This document shows positions 38,897-46,912 of a stretch of DNA of 64,000 bases, in pieces (within the stretch, counting starts at the first letter, position 1; each line of letters starts with the position of its first letter). Under the pieces are notes generated by a model, which saw nothing but the letters and a program-made list of their open reading frames with translations, was not told the DNA's origin and did not search any database. A program made the position numbers and the translations under genes. The DNA lies in the NCBI RefSeq assembly GCF_030849505.1, contig NZ_JAUJFI010000001.1, forward strand, positions 1-64,000, given 5' to 3'. Source of the DNA: Azospirillum isscasi. GTDB taxonomy: Bacteria; Pseudomonadota; Alphaproteobacteria; Azospirillales; Azospirillaceae.

Positions 38897-40216
38897 ATGG
38901 GATCATCGACCACGGCGACGTCCTCGGCGGCCGAACGGGACGCAAGGCTGGTCAATGCCCGCGAACACCGGGTGAACCCGGGTGAGATCGCGATCGGCGT
39001 CATCATCGGACGGACGTCCGAATTCTTCGATTTTTTCGTTTATGCCATCGCTTCGGTGATCGTCTTCCCGAAGCTCGTCTTCCCTTATCTTGACCCGCTG
39101 ACCGGAACGCTCTGGTCCTTCGCCATCTTCGCGCTGGCCTTCGTCGCGCGCCCGCTGGGCAGCGTGCTGTTCATGGCCATCGACCGCGCCCACGGACGCG
39201 GCGCGAAGCTGACCCTGTCGCTGTTCCTGCTGGGCACCTCCACGGTCGCCATCGCCTTCCTGCCGGGGTACGAGCAGATCGGCGCCGCGTCCATCTGGCT
39301 GCTGGCGCTGGCCCGGATCGGCCAGGGTCTGGCGCTGGGCGGCGCCTGGGACGGGCTGGCCTCCCTGCTGGCGCTGAACGCGCCGGAGAACCGGCGCGGC
39401 TGGTACGCGATGATCCCGCAGCTCGGCGCCCCCATCGGGCTGATCGTGGCGAGCGGCCTCTTCGCCTATTTCGCCGGCAACCTGTCAGCGGAGGATTTCT
39501 TCAGCTGGGGCTGGCGTTATCCCTTCTTCGTCGCCTTCGCGATCAACGTGGTGGCGCTGTTCGCGCGGCTGCGCATCGTGGTGACGCCGGAATACACCCA
39601 CCTGTTCGAAAGCCGGGAGCTTCAGCCGGTCCCGGTGACCGAGATGCTGCGCAACGAGGGCATGCGCGTGGTTCTGGGCGCCTTCGCGCCGCTGGCCAGC
39701 TTCGCGCTGTTCCACATGGTCACCGTCTTCCCGCTGTCCTGGATCTTCCTCTACACGCAGGACACCCCGGCGGACTTCCTGGTGATCGAGGCGGTCGCCG
39801 CCGTCTTCGGCCTCGGCGCCATTGTCGCCTCGGGCTGGATCGCCGACCGGATCGGGCGCCGCACCCTGCTGGGAAGCTGCGCCGCCGCCATCGCCGTGTT
39901 CAGCGGCGTGGCGCCCCTGCTGCTGAACGGCGGGCCGCTGGGCGAGCTGGTCTTCATGATCGTCGGCTTCGTGATCCTGGGCCTGTCCTTCGGCCAGTCG
40001 TCGGGCGTGGTGACGTCGGGCTTCACACAGCGCTACCGCTACACCGGGGCGGCGATCACCTCCGACCTCGCCTGGCTGTTCGGGGCGGGCTTCGCGCCGC
40101 TGGTGGCGCTGGTGCTGTCCAGCAACTTCGGCCTGTTCTCGGCGGGGGCCTATCTGCTGTCGGGCGCGGTGTGCACGCTGCTCGCCCTGAAGATCAACAA
40201 GACGCTGGCGGGCTGA
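38897..40216 (+). CDS. MFS transporter (ProP/ShiA-like metabolite:H+ symporter)
   Basis: This is a 439-residue major facilitator with 12 helices. It resembles the metabolite:proton symporter group: IGVIIGRTSEFFDFFVYAIASVIVFPKLVFP at helix 1, RPLGSVLFMAIDRAHGRG as the loop 2-3 motif (here degenerate from GxxxDRxGRR), RIGQGLALGGAWDG in helix 4, and WIADRIGRRTLLG in loop 8-9. Substrate is unknown; group members carry osmolytes, shikimate or dicarboxylates. ATG 38897 follows GGTGGGGGG; an upstream in-frame start at 38876 lacks this. It is divergent from cyoA and shares its control region. Confidence 0.9.
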   Translation: MGSSTTATSSAAERDARLVNAREHRVNPGEIAIGVIIGRTSEFFDFFVYAIASVIVFPKLVFPYLDPLTGTLWSFAIFALAFVARPLGSVLFMAIDRAHGRGAKLTLSLFLLGTSTVAIAFLPGYEQIGAASIWLLALARIGQGLALGGAWDGLASLLALNAPENRRGWYAMIPQLGAPIGLIVASGLFAYFAGNLSAEDFFSWGWRYPFFVAFAINVVALFARLRIVVTPEYTHLFESRELQPVPVTEMLRNEGMRVVLGAFAPLASFALFHMVTVFPLSWIFLYTQDTPADFLVIEAVAAVFGLGAIVASGWIADRIGRRTLLGSCAAAIAVFSGVAPLLLNGGPLGELVFMIVGFVILGLSFGQSSGVVTSGFTQRYRYTGAAITSDLAWLFGAGFAPLVALVLSSNFGLFSAGAYLLSGAVCTLLALKINKTLAG

Positions 40217-40281
40217 ACACAGTGAATTGAACCGGCGGGAGGCCGCCTTGCCTCCCTATGGTCTGCTCCCTTCCTTTTTGA

Positions 40282-40353
40282 ACCACAGAGACACGGAGAC
40301 ACGGAGGGCGCCCGACAGCGCGTCGGTCTCCCGTGCTTCCGTGTCCCTATGGT
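40282..40353. repeat. Imperfect inverted repeat, possible terminator
   Basis: ACCACAGAGACACGGA at the left and TCCGTGTCCCTATGGT at the right pair with three mismatches, and a direct repeat (GACACGGA GACACGGA) lies inside the left arm. AAAAATC follows the right arm. It could end the MFS transcript or be a degenerate mobile repeat. Nothing else was seen between 40217 and 40512. Confidence 0.45.
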
Positions 40354-40512
40354 AAAAATCCGCTTGCACAGAGACGCCCTTGGTTTTCATCCGAACGCGC
40401 CGGCACCCCCGCGGCGGTACGCCGGAATCCCGCGCGGCGGCTACCCCCGACTTTAATCGTCGTTAAGGGATCGGCGCGCATCCTGCCCTCACACACAGAT
40501 CGGCAGGTCATC

Positions 40513-40674
40513 ATGTCCCCGTACAATCCCGCTGTCGTCTCCACCGAAACCGTTGTTTTCCCCACCCCGGCCCCGGCCCGGAAGCTGCGCGGCCTTCCTC
40601 TGGTCGCCCTGTGGAGCGGGCTGATCGCCGCCCCCTGGATCGTCCTTTACCAAGCCGCCAAACTGGTGTTCTGA
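40513..40674 (+). CDS. Small predicted membrane protein, 53 aa
   Basis: This is a small protein with a polar, Pro-rich start (MSPYNPAVVSTETVVFPTPAPARKLRG) and one C-terminal hydrophobic helix (LPLVALWSGLIAAPWIVLYQAAKLVF). AGG lies 7 nt before the ATG and GC3 bias is strong. It lies 22 nt upstream of the flavin reductase gene and may be co-transcribed with it. Function is unknown. Confidence 0.55.
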   Translation: MSPYNPAVVSTETVVFPTPAPARKLRGLPLVALWSGLIAAPWIVLYQAAKLVF

Positions 40675-40696
40675 GCACCGGAACCGGAGAGGCGGG

Positions 40697-41332
40697 ATGG
40701 ACATCAATTTTTCGACGCTGACCGAGCACGAGCGCTACAAGCTGATGGCGAGCCTGATCGTGCCGCGGCCCATCGCGCTCGTCACCACGGTCAACGACGA
40801 CGGGGTGGTCAACGCCGCCCCCTTCAGCATGTTCAATATGCTGGGGGAGGAGCCGCCGATCCTGATGCTCAGCATCAACCGCGGCAAGGACGGCAGTCTG
40901 AAGGACACCGCCGCCAACATCGTCCGCTCCCGCGAGTTCGTCGTGCAGATCGCCGACGAAGCCATCGCGGAGAAGATGCACCGCTGCGGCGAGCGCCTGC
41001 CGCCGCACGTCAGCGAACTGGAGGTCTTTGGCCTGACCGCCGCCCCCTCCATGTCGGTGAAACCGCCGCGCATCGCGGAGGCGCCCGTGGCCTTCGAATG
41101 CGTGCTGTGGGAGCTGCTGGAGACCGAAAGCCGCCAGATCTTCATCGGCAAGATCCAGTGGATGCACGCCCGCGACGAGCTGATCGACACGGAGCGCTGG
41201 CGGGTGCGGCTTCAGAACTATTTCCCGGTGGGCCGCTTCGGCGCCAGCTTCTACGTCGATTCGCGCGGGCGCTTCACGCTGGACGGCACCGCCGACGCGC
41301 CGCAGCGCTCCACCGCCATCGACGAGATGTGA
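40697..41332 (+). CDS. Flavin reductase family protein (FMN-binding split barrel)
   Basis: This is a 211-residue protein of the flavin reductase-like/split-barrel FMN family. Signatures are MASLIVPRPIALVTTVNDDGVVNAAPFSMFNML (flavin site), PPILMLSIN, and KDTAANIVRSREFVVQI. Members use NAD(P)H to supply reduced flavin to partner monooxygenases or act as flavoprotein oxidoreductases. No partner monooxygenase is adjacent, so the role is open. It is convergent with nnrD at 8 nt. Confidence 0.9.
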   Translation: MDINFSTLTEHERYKLMASLIVPRPIALVTTVNDDGVVNAAPFSMFNMLGEEPPILMLSINRGKDGSLKDTAANIVRSREFVVQIADEAIAEKMHRCGERLPPHVSELEVFGLTAAPSMSVKPPRIAEAPVAFECVLWELLETESRQIFIGKIQWMHARDELIDTERWRVRLQNYFPVGRFGASFYVDSRGRFTLDGTADAPQRSTAIDEM

Positions 41333-41339
41333 CCCGAAA

Positions 41340-42248
41340 TCACGCCGACAGCTCGGCCATGATCTCCGGCACCTGGGCCAGCAGTTCGCGGGCCAGGAAG
41401 CCCAGCGGGCCGCGGCGGGCCAGACGGTTGCCGGCCTCGCCGTGCAGATGGACCCCCCATATGGCGGCCTGCGCCGGGTCGGCGCCCCGCGCGGCCAGCC
41501 CGGCGATGACGCCCGCCAGCGTGTCGCCGGACCCCGAGGTGGCAAGCCCGACATTGCCGCCGTCGTAGGCCCACATCCGCCCGTCCGGCGTGACGATGTG
41601 GGTGCAGGCGCCCTTCAGCACGACGATCACCCGGTGAAGCTCCGCGACGTGGCGGGCCGCGGCGGGCGGGTCGGCCTCGACCTCCTCCCGGCTGATTCCG
41701 GACAGACCGGCCATTTCCCCGGCGTGCGGGGTGATGATTGTCCGCCCGCCGCGCCGGCACAGCGCCTCGTTGGCGCCGTTCAACCCCATCAGCGCCTCCG
41801 CGTCGATGACCAGCGCCGGGCCGCCCTCCCCGTCCAGCCCGGCGACCAGGGCGGCGGTCAGGTCGGCGACGGCCTGCTTGTCCATCATGCCGGGGCCGAT
41901 CAGCACCGCGTCGCAGCGGGACGCCCGCCCGCACAGCATGTCCACGCAGTCGGCAGCGATGCCCCCTTCCGCCGTCTCGCGCAGGCCGAGCACCAGCGCT
42001 TCCGGCACGGCCAGCCCGAGATGCGGCGCCACGCTGCGGCAGGTCGCCATCTGGAGCTTGCCCGCCCCGGCGCGCAGCGCCGCGGTGCCCGCCAGCAGCA
42101 GGGCGCCCGGCACCTCCACACTGCCGCCGATGACCAGCACCCGGCCCCGCCCGTCCTTGTCGGCCTCCTCGCCCGGATGGGGAAGCGGCATGCCGCGCAG
42201 CAGGTCGCGCGTGACGGGGACCGCGTCGTTCTTGCGAATGTCCGTCAT
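41340..42248 (-). CDS. nnrD: ADP-dependent NAD(P)H-hydrate dehydratase
   Basis: This is a 302-residue repair enzyme of the ribokinase-like YjeF C-terminal family. It dehydrates NAD(P)H hydrates. Signatures are GRVLVIGGSVEVPGALLLAGTAALRAGAG, IGPGM, TPHAGEMAGL, VLKGACTHIVTPDG, and the catalytic GSGDTLAGVIAGLAARG. It lacks the N-terminal epimerase domain found in many YjeF fusions, so the epimerase must be elsewhere. Its ATG overlaps the stop of the upstream phosphatase gene by 4 nt. Confidence 0.93.
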   Translation of the reverse strand: MTDIRKNDAVPVTRDLLRGMPLPHPGEEADKDGRGRVLVIGGSVEVPGALLLAGTAALRAGAGKLQMATCRSVAPHLGLAVPEALVLGLRETAEGGIAADCVDMLCGRASRCDAVLIGPGMMDKQAVADLTAALVAGLDGEGGPALVIDAEALMGLNGANEALCRRGGRTIITPHAGEMAGLSGISREEVEADPPAAARHVAELHRVIVVLKGACTHIVTPDGRMWAYDGGNVGLATSGSGDTLAGVIAGLAARGADPAQAAIWGVHLHGEAGNRLARRGPLGFLARELLAQVPEIMAELSA

Positions 42249-43009
42249 CGGGCGGCCACATTGGCGTCGGGTTCGGAGGTCAGCGGCGCCCCGGCCACCT
42301 CCAGCGGAGCGACGAAGTTGTAACGGCGGAGTTGCATCCGCCCGCTGTGGCCCTGTGCGGGATCGAAGGCGTATTCGGTGAGGCCGCAGTTGGCCACGTC
42401 GCCCTCCCGGTCGATGGCGAGGATCTGCTCCTCCGTCATGCCTTCCAGCAGATAGCGCAGGCAGAGCACGACGACCTGATGGCTGACCACCAGCACGCGC
42501 TGCCCGCCATGGTGCAGGCTGATGGTGTCGAGCGCGCTGCGCAGCCGCAGGATCACGTCGCACCAGCTCTCCCCGGCGGGCGGGCGGAAGTAGAATTTGC
42601 CGAGGACGCGGCGGAATTCCGCCTGATCGGGATGCTCCTGCGCGATGCCGACGGCGGTCAGCCGGTCGAGGATGCCGAACTCCTTCTCCCGCAGCCGCTC
42701 GTCCACCACGAACTCCGCGGGACCGACCGGCAGGCCGCCCCCGGCGTGGATGATCTCCGCCGTGCGCCGGGCGCGCAGATAGGGGGAGGTCAGCACCACG
42801 TCGGGCCGCTCCCCCGGCGGCAGGGAGGCGAACCAGCGCGCCAGCGCTTCGGACTGCTGTTCCCCCTGCCGGCTGAGCGGCACGTCCACATCGCGCTCGG
42901 CGATCTCGATCCGCCCCAGCCCCGCGGCGTAGGCGGCGTCGCGCGCGACGTTCCCGGCGCTTTCCCCGTGACGGACGACCCAAAGCCTCTGCGGCCAGCG
43001 CTGCTGCAT
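42245..43009 (-). CDS. Histidine phosphatase family protein
   Basis: This is a 254-residue member of the phosphoglycerate-mutase-like phosphatase family. The catalytic RHGES (VVRHGESAGN) is near residue 13, with LTSPYLRARRTAEII, an acid/base Glu in ERLREKEFGILD, and the second His in VVSHQVVVLCLRYLL. Substrate is unknown. Translational overlap with nnrD may mean they are made together, perhaps in nucleotide or cofactor clean-up, but that is only suggestive. Confidence 0.92.
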   Translation of the reverse strand: MQQRWPQRLWVVRHGESAGNVARDAAYAAGLGRIEIAERDVDVPLSRQGEQQSEALARWFASLPPGERPDVVLTSPYLRARRTAEIIHAGGGLPVGPAEFVVDERLREKEFGILDRLTAVGIAQEHPDQAEFRRVLGKFYFRPPAGESWCDVILRLRSALDTISLHHGGQRVLVVSHQVVVLCLRYLLEGMTEEQILAIDREGDVANCGLTEYAFDPAQGHSGRMQLRRYNFVAPLEVAGAPLTSEPDANVAAR

Positions 43010-43066
43010 GGTGAACGACCCCTTCCCGGCTCAACCAAGCCTTTCAACGGCGGAGGGGCCGTTCCG

Positions 43067-43621
43067 TCACGCGGCGGGATCGGTGACCAGCAGCGGAACG
43101 GACAGGCGGGCGATCCGGCAGTCGTCCCCGGGGTCCGGGGCCTGCCACATCATCATGGCGAAGTCGGCGGCCTCGCCCAGCGCCGCCAGCGGGCAATGCC
43201 AGACCCCGGCGGCGTAGGTGATGGCCTGTCCCGGCCCGGCGGCGTAGGCCCGCGCGCCGGCCGGATCGGGCGCGCCGGACGCATCGGCCGGCGCGGCGAC
43301 GACCAGATAGCGCCCGCCGGTCATCGGGACGAAGGTCTGGCTGCTGAAGGGGTGCCGCTCCATCGCCTCCACCGCGAAGGGCAGGCGCGACGGCGCGATC
43401 CGGTAGATGGACAGCACCGGCGGCAGCGGCCCGCCCGTGCCGCCGCCCATGCCGCCGCCCGTACAGCCCAGGCCATGGCCGGCGTCGTAACGGACGCCGC
43501 GCCCGTCGTTGACGCTGGTCGCCCGCCCGGTCCCGGCGGCGGCCACCGACCCGAAGGGCGCGAATCCGGCTTCCGTCAAGGGTACGGCAGGCAGGATGAG
43601 CGGTGCGGCGTTCAGCGTCAT
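43067..43621 (-). CDS. allA: Ureidoglycolate lyase family protein
   Basis: This is a 184-residue cupin-fold protein of the AllA family, which releases urea from ureidoglycolate in purine breakdown. Motifs include LTEAGFAPFGSV, the SIYRIAPSRLPFAVEAMERHPFSSQTFVPM core (conserved ERHP-S-Q-F-P), and YAAGVWHCPLAALGEAADFAMM. A Gly-rich insertion (GHGLGCTGGGMGGGTGG) makes it slightly longer than usual. No other allantoin gene is nearby, so purine catabolism is inferred from family only. Confidence 0.85.
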   Translation of the reverse strand: MTLNAAPLILPAVPLTEAGFAPFGSVAAAGTGRATSVNDGRGVRYDAGHGLGCTGGGMGGGTGGPLPPVLSIYRIAPSRLPFAVEAMERHPFSSQTFVPMTGGRYLVVAAPADASGAPDPAGARAYAAGPGQAITYAAGVWHCPLAALGEAADFAMMMWQAPDPGDDCRIARLSVPLLVTDPAA

Positions 43622-43635
43622 CGGGGGCCGACCGC

Positions 43636-44049
43636 TCACGCCGTGCGGCGTTCGAAGATGCGTTCGGCGGTGGATTTGCCGGGGCGCCAGGGCACGATGC
43701 TGATGGGCGCCGCGGGGTCGAGGCTGCCGTTGGCCCGCAGAAGGTCGATGGCGGCCAGCGGCTCGTCGCCCTGGGGCAGGCCGGGCTGTTCGAGCAGATA
43801 CTGGCGGCGGTTGTCCGTCACCGCCCAGCCCGGCGGACGGCCCAGCGGGCTGGTGGCGACCACCCCGATGGGTTCGGAAACAAGCCACGCCTCGTCCGTC
43901 ACGCTCCAGCCGACGAGGCGGCGCTCGCCTAGCCCCTCTGCGGAACCGATGTCGAGCCAAGCCCACTGGCGCAGGCGGGTGGTGCGCTCCCCATCGACGC
44001 ATACGAACATGGTCCCATCCTCTCCCGTCGTTTCGCGGCAGATGGGCAT
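43636..44049 (-). CDS. Hypothetical protein, 137 aa
   Basis: I do not recognise this protein. It starts MPICRETTGEDGTMFVCVDGERTT and appears soluble and beta-rich, with several Trp (LRQWAWLDIG, VGWSVTDEAWL, GWAVTDNRRQYLL, IVPWRPGKST). ATG 44049 follows AGAGAGAAC; a second in-frame Met is 13 residues in. It ends 14 nt before the allA start on the same strand, so the two may form an operon. Confidence 0.7.
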   Translation of the reverse strand: MPICRETTGEDGTMFVCVDGERTTRLRQWAWLDIGSAEGLGERRLVGWSVTDEAWLVSEPIGVVATSPLGRPPGWAVTDNRRQYLLEQPGLPQGDEPLAAIDLLRANGSLDPAAPISIVPWRPGKSTAERIFERRTA

Positions 44050-44096
44050 TGTTCTCTCTTTGTTCGTTTGCCGCAAGCGGATTCGGCGCCGGACGG

Positions 44097-44402
44097 TCAA
44101 TCGGCGGCCTTCAGGCCCGGCCCCTCCAATTCGGCCCGGCGCAGCCGCAGGGTGGCGAGCTTCGCCTCCAGCTTGCGGATCTTCTTGTCGAGCTTCCGTG
44201 CGCGTTTGCCGTCCTTCCTGGAGACGGTGCCGCCGCCAGCGGCGATGCGCGCGTTGATCGCCGCCTTCGTCTCGTCCGGCAGGCGCTTCCAGTGCTTCAC
44301 CTCCGCGCGGGTGCGGAAGCAGCCGATGCAGCGGTCCGCCGCGTCGTAGCGGCAGAGCTTCGTGCAGGGATTGCGGGTGTCGTGCGTGCCCATAGCGTCC
44401 AT
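44097..44402 (-). CDS. DUF1289 domain protein
   Basis: This is a 101-residue protein with the DUF1289 cysteine signature NPCTKLCRYDAADRCIGCFRTRAEVKHW (Cys-x3-Cys-x7-Cys-x2-Cys), expected to hold one zinc. A Lys/Arg-rich coiled-coil tail (RKLDKKIRKLEAKLATLRLRRAELE) follows. The family is common in proteobacteria and of unknown function. It sits alone on the minus strand between two hypothetical genes. Confidence 0.88.
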   Translation of the reverse strand: MDAMGTHDTRNPCTKLCRYDAADRCIGCFRTRAEVKHWKRLPDETKAAINARIAAGGGTVSRKDGKRARKLDKKIRKLEAKLATLRLRRAELEGPGLKAAD

Positions 44403-44470
44403 AGGATGGGTGCGGCGGCGGCGAAGGAAAAGCCCCTTGCCGCCGCTTCCAGCGGACCCCCGGCAGATAA

Positions 44471-44815
44471 TCAGTGCGGGACCCGCCCGGACAGGCAGGC
44501 CGCCCGCGCCCGCGCATCCACCGCCGCCGCCGCGGAACCGGCGGCCCCTTCCCCGCCATACAGCGAGGCCGGCAAGGGCTGGCCGGCGGTCCCGCCTTCC
44601 TTCCGGTGCCAGGACAGGATGCAGGAACAGACCCGCACCGCCGCCTCGGTGGAGCCGGTGCTGCCCGCCGCGAAGGGGCTGGCTTCGCAGGCCGCCAGGA
44701 AGTCCCGGTTCGCGTCGGTCCGCCCGCCGTCCGGCGGATCGCCGCTGAACACCAGAAGCGCCGCCAGGGATGCGAAGAAGAACACGAACAGCAGCGAGCG
44801 CGGATTGCGGAACAC
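44471..44815 (-). CDS. Small membrane-anchored hypothetical protein (GTG start)
   Basis: This is a 114-residue protein not recognised. GTG 44815 is chosen because a perfect GGAGGT lies 8 nt before it. The N-terminus is a hydrophobic anchor or signal (NPRSLLFVFFFASLAALLVFS), followed by a polar Ala/Gly-rich body with CEAS, VRVCSCILSWHRKEGG and a final ACLSGRVPH. The CxC and other Cys could form disulfides if the body is periplasmic. The frame is open further upstream, but that part lacks coding character. Confidence 0.6.
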   Translation of the reverse strand: MFRNPRSLLFVFFFASLAALLVFSGDPPDGGRTDANRDFLAACEASPFAAGSTGSTEAAVRVCSCILSWHRKEGGTAGQPLPASLYGGEGAAGSAAAAVDARARAACLSGRVPH

Positions 44816-44966
44816 GGACGGGGACCTCCGGAACGGTGACTGCAAGCCCCTCTGCCCAGCCTGGGAGAAGGGGATGGAGTTTCGTTTACGCCGAACGCAG
44901 GCGCCGAAGGAAGCGGTGGCCTGTTCCCGCACCCCACGGAGCGCGCTCTTTAGAGTCGTTCAAAAA

Positions 44967-44988
44967 TATATGAACAGCTGTTCATATA
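44967..44988. promoter_or_regulatory. 22-bp perfect palindrome upstream of mntP
   Basis: The arms TATATGAACAG and CTGTTCATATA are exact reverse complements with no spacer. The core TGAACAGCTGTTCA is typical of a dimeric repressor site (TetR style). It ends 2 nt before the mntP -35 hexamer. Confidence 0.7.
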
Positions 44989-44990
44989 GA

Positions 44991-45019
44991 TTGACGCCCA
45001 GGCCCCGCGGCGTTAGGGT
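44991..45019 (+). promoter_or_regulatory. Promoter of the mntP riboswitch transcript
   Basis: TTGACG (44991-44996) and TAGGGT (45014-45019) are spaced 17 nt apart. The predicted start near 45026 is exactly where the riboswitch begins, which strengthens the call despite a weak -10. Confidence 0.6.
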
Positions 45020-45027
45020 CCGCCTTG

Positions 45028-45160
45028 TCATTGGGGAGTAGCCACCCTCCTGAGAGAGGGGCGCGCGCCAACAGACTCGGAGCGATCCTGGAACAGGGCG
45101 TCCCGTGGCGCGTGCGGCAGCCGGACGAGGTCCGGCCGGTTCGGCAAGACCGATGGTGCG
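45028..45160 (+). promoter_or_regulatory. yybP-ykoY manganese riboswitch upstream of mntP
   Basis: All the sequence hallmarks are in order: TTGGGGAGTAGCC (45031-45043), CGCCAACAGACTCGGAGC (45066-45083; consensus CAACAUACUC), and CCGGTTCGGCAAGACCGA (45137-45153, the terminal hairpin with GCAAGACC). These RNAs bind Mn2+ directly and switch on mntP-type exporters. The leader then runs about 66 nt to the mntP start, enough for a Shine-Dalgarno-masking helix. One base in the second motif (CAACAG for CAACAU) departs from consensus. Confidence 0.9.
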
Positions 45161-45226
45161 GACGCTCCCGAAGGCCAACCGGGTGCAGCCGTGCTGTCGC
45201 GTCCGTTTGGCCGGAGCCTGTTTGCC

Positions 45227-45790
45227 ATGTTCGGTGCAACCTCCCTCGCCCTTGCCGTCAGCCTGTCCATGGACAGCTTCGCCGCCGCGCTGGGCCGCGG
45301 CGCGGTTCAGAAGCGCCCCGGCGTGTCCGAGGCGCTGCGCGTGGGCTTCGCCTTCGGCGCCTGCCAGTTGTCGATGGCCTCCATCGGCTGGGCGGTGGGT
45401 TCGGCCTTCTCCGGCTTCGTCCAGGCGGTGGATCACTGGATCGCCTTCGGCCTGCTTCTGCTCATCGGCGGCTCGATGATCCGCAACGCGCTGGCCGGGG
45501 AAGGCGACGACGACGCGGCGGCCACGCGGTCGGGCTGGCTGGCCCTGCTGACCGTGGCGGTGGCGACCAGCATCGACGCCAGCGCGGTGGGGGTGGGCCT
45601 CGCCATGGCGGACGTGGACATCGCGGTGACCGCCAGCCTGATCGGCGCCGTCACCTTCCTGATGGGCTTCGGCGGCGTCCTTCTGGGCCGGGCCGCCGGC
45701 CCCCTGCTGGGCCGCCGGGCGGAGCTGATCGGCGGCCTGGGCCTGCTCGCCATCGGCACCAAGATCCTGGTCGAGCACACGCTTCTTTAG
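45227..45790 (+). CDS. mntP: Manganese efflux pump MntP
   Basis: This is a 187-residue membrane protein with six helices. It has the two conserved Asp motifs of the family (SLSMDSFAAALGRG near residue 15; TSIDASAVGVGLA near residue 115) and the GACQLSMASIGWAVG helix 2. ATG 45227 is preceded by GGAG and gives the usual family start; the frame is open to 45191, but that would add 12 unlikely residues. It exports Mn2+, and the manganese riboswitch directly upstream confirms the ion. Confidence 0.96.
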   Translation: MFGATSLALAVSLSMDSFAAALGRGAVQKRPGVSEALRVGFAFGACQLSMASIGWAVGSAFSGFVQAVDHWIAFGLLLLIGGSMIRNALAGEGDDDAAATRSGWLALLTVAVATSIDASAVGVGLAMADVDIAVTASLIGAVTFLMGFGGVLLGRAAGPLLGRRAELIGGLGLLAIGTKILVEHTLL

Positions 45791-45799
45791 CCGGGCCGC

Positions 45800-46246
45800 T
45801 CAGGCGGCGGCCTGGACCGCGGCCCGGGCGCCTTGGCCGGCGGCGACGGCGGCCACCGTCTGGGCGAGCAGGCCCGGACGGTCCTGAACCAGATCGCAGA
45901 CCGCGCTGAAGTCGATGGACAGCGCCCGCTGCCCGTGGGTGCGCAGCTCTCCGCAGCGCCGCCCGGCATGCTCCAGGGTCGCCGCGGCGGCCCGGATGAC
46001 GCCGGCCCCGATCTTCAGCCGGCTGGCCCGCGAGGCGGCGGCGAGATCGCGGTCGTTCTGGGCCAGCCAATGGGACAGCCCCTGGCTCGCCAGCGAGAAT
46101 TCCCGCTCCAGCACCGCCGGATCGCACAGCACGGCGCCGTTGGGCAGGCGCAGCCGGCCATCGGCGGACGGGCGCGACAGCGCCGTCGCGATGATCGCAG
46201 AGGCCAGCTCCAGCCCGGAAAAAGGCGTCGTCACGGATTCGCTCAT
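45800..46246 (-). CDS. Hypothetical protein, 148 aa
   Basis: I do not recognise this protein. It is soluble, Ala-rich and mostly helical (LELASAIIATALSRP; LEREFSLASQGLSHWLAQNDRDLAAASRASRLKIGAGVIRAAAATLEHAGRRC; LLAQTVAAVAAGQGARAAVQAAA), with no membrane segment or known motif. It is 9 nt from the convergent mntP and 33 nt downstream of another unknown gene on the same strand. Confidence 0.65.
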   Translation of the reverse strand: MSESVTTPFSGLELASAIIATALSRPSADGRLRLPNGAVLCDPAVLEREFSLASQGLSHWLAQNDRDLAAASRASRLKIGAGVIRAAAATLEHAGRRCGELRTHGQRALSIDFSAVCDLVQDRPGLLAQTVAAVAAGQGARAAVQAAA

Positions 46247-46279
46247 CGGTTCGCTCTCCAGCCAGGGCGTTGCGCCGGA

Positions 46280-46618
46280 TCAGGGGACGGACAGTTGCGC
46301 GCGGGCCATTCCGCCATGCAGCGTGTCGAAACAGACCACGCAATCCGGCGAATCGGCGATGTAGGCCAGAACGTCCGCATAGGGGCCGTCGATGTGGATG
46401 ATGTCCGCCCCGCGGCCCTCCGGCTCTCCCCGGCTGTGGGTGATCGTCAGCATGTCCATGCGCGGCCCGCGTCCGCCGGTGGTCGCCGCCAGCACCGCGG
46501 CCCGCTGCCGGTGATCCGGACGCAGCGGGATCACCACACCGGCGGAAGCGGCCTCGCCGGCGCCGCGGACGGCGTTCGGGCGGGTTCCCGGACGGACGGC
46601 GGAAAGGGTCTTGACCAT
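46280..46618 (-). CDS. Hypothetical protein, 112 aa
   Basis: This protein is unrecognised. The start MVKTLSAVRPGTRPNAVRGAG is basic. The C-terminal half (MLTITHSRGEPEGRGADIIHIDGPYADVLAYIADSPDCVVCFDTLHGG) looks like a small alpha/beta fold with a CxxC. GAGGTGAG is just before the ATG. It is likely transcribed with the gene at 45800. The 294-nt region upstream (46619-46912) is AT-richer and contains the perfect palindrome ATTTCGCGAAAT (46755-46766), a possible operator. Confidence 0.6.
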   Translation of the reverse strand: MVKTLSAVRPGTRPNAVRGAGEAASAGVVIPLRPDHRQRAAVLAATTGGRGPRMDMLTITHSRGEPEGRGADIIHIDGPYADVLAYIADSPDCVVCFDTLHGGMARAQLSVP

Positions 46619-46912
46619 GGCTCACCTCAACGGTTCGGGCTGAAACGGTTCGGGTTGACGTTACGGACGGTCCGGCGTCGGCGGGATTGGCGGACAATCG
46701 CCCCGCCGCACTGTTGGTATACCGTATCCCAGAATAATCTTAGCCTCAATAGCGATTTCGCGAAATTTTCATCCCGCTCCGCAGCAAGCCGGACTTCGCC
46801 CCCGGCGGGCGCCGCCTTTTCCGCAGGGAGGAAAAGCGGAGGCTCCACGCTGGACAGGCGGAGCCCGCCGTGCTCAGACGGCAGGGTCGGTCACTGTCAC
46901 GGGAATCGGTCC

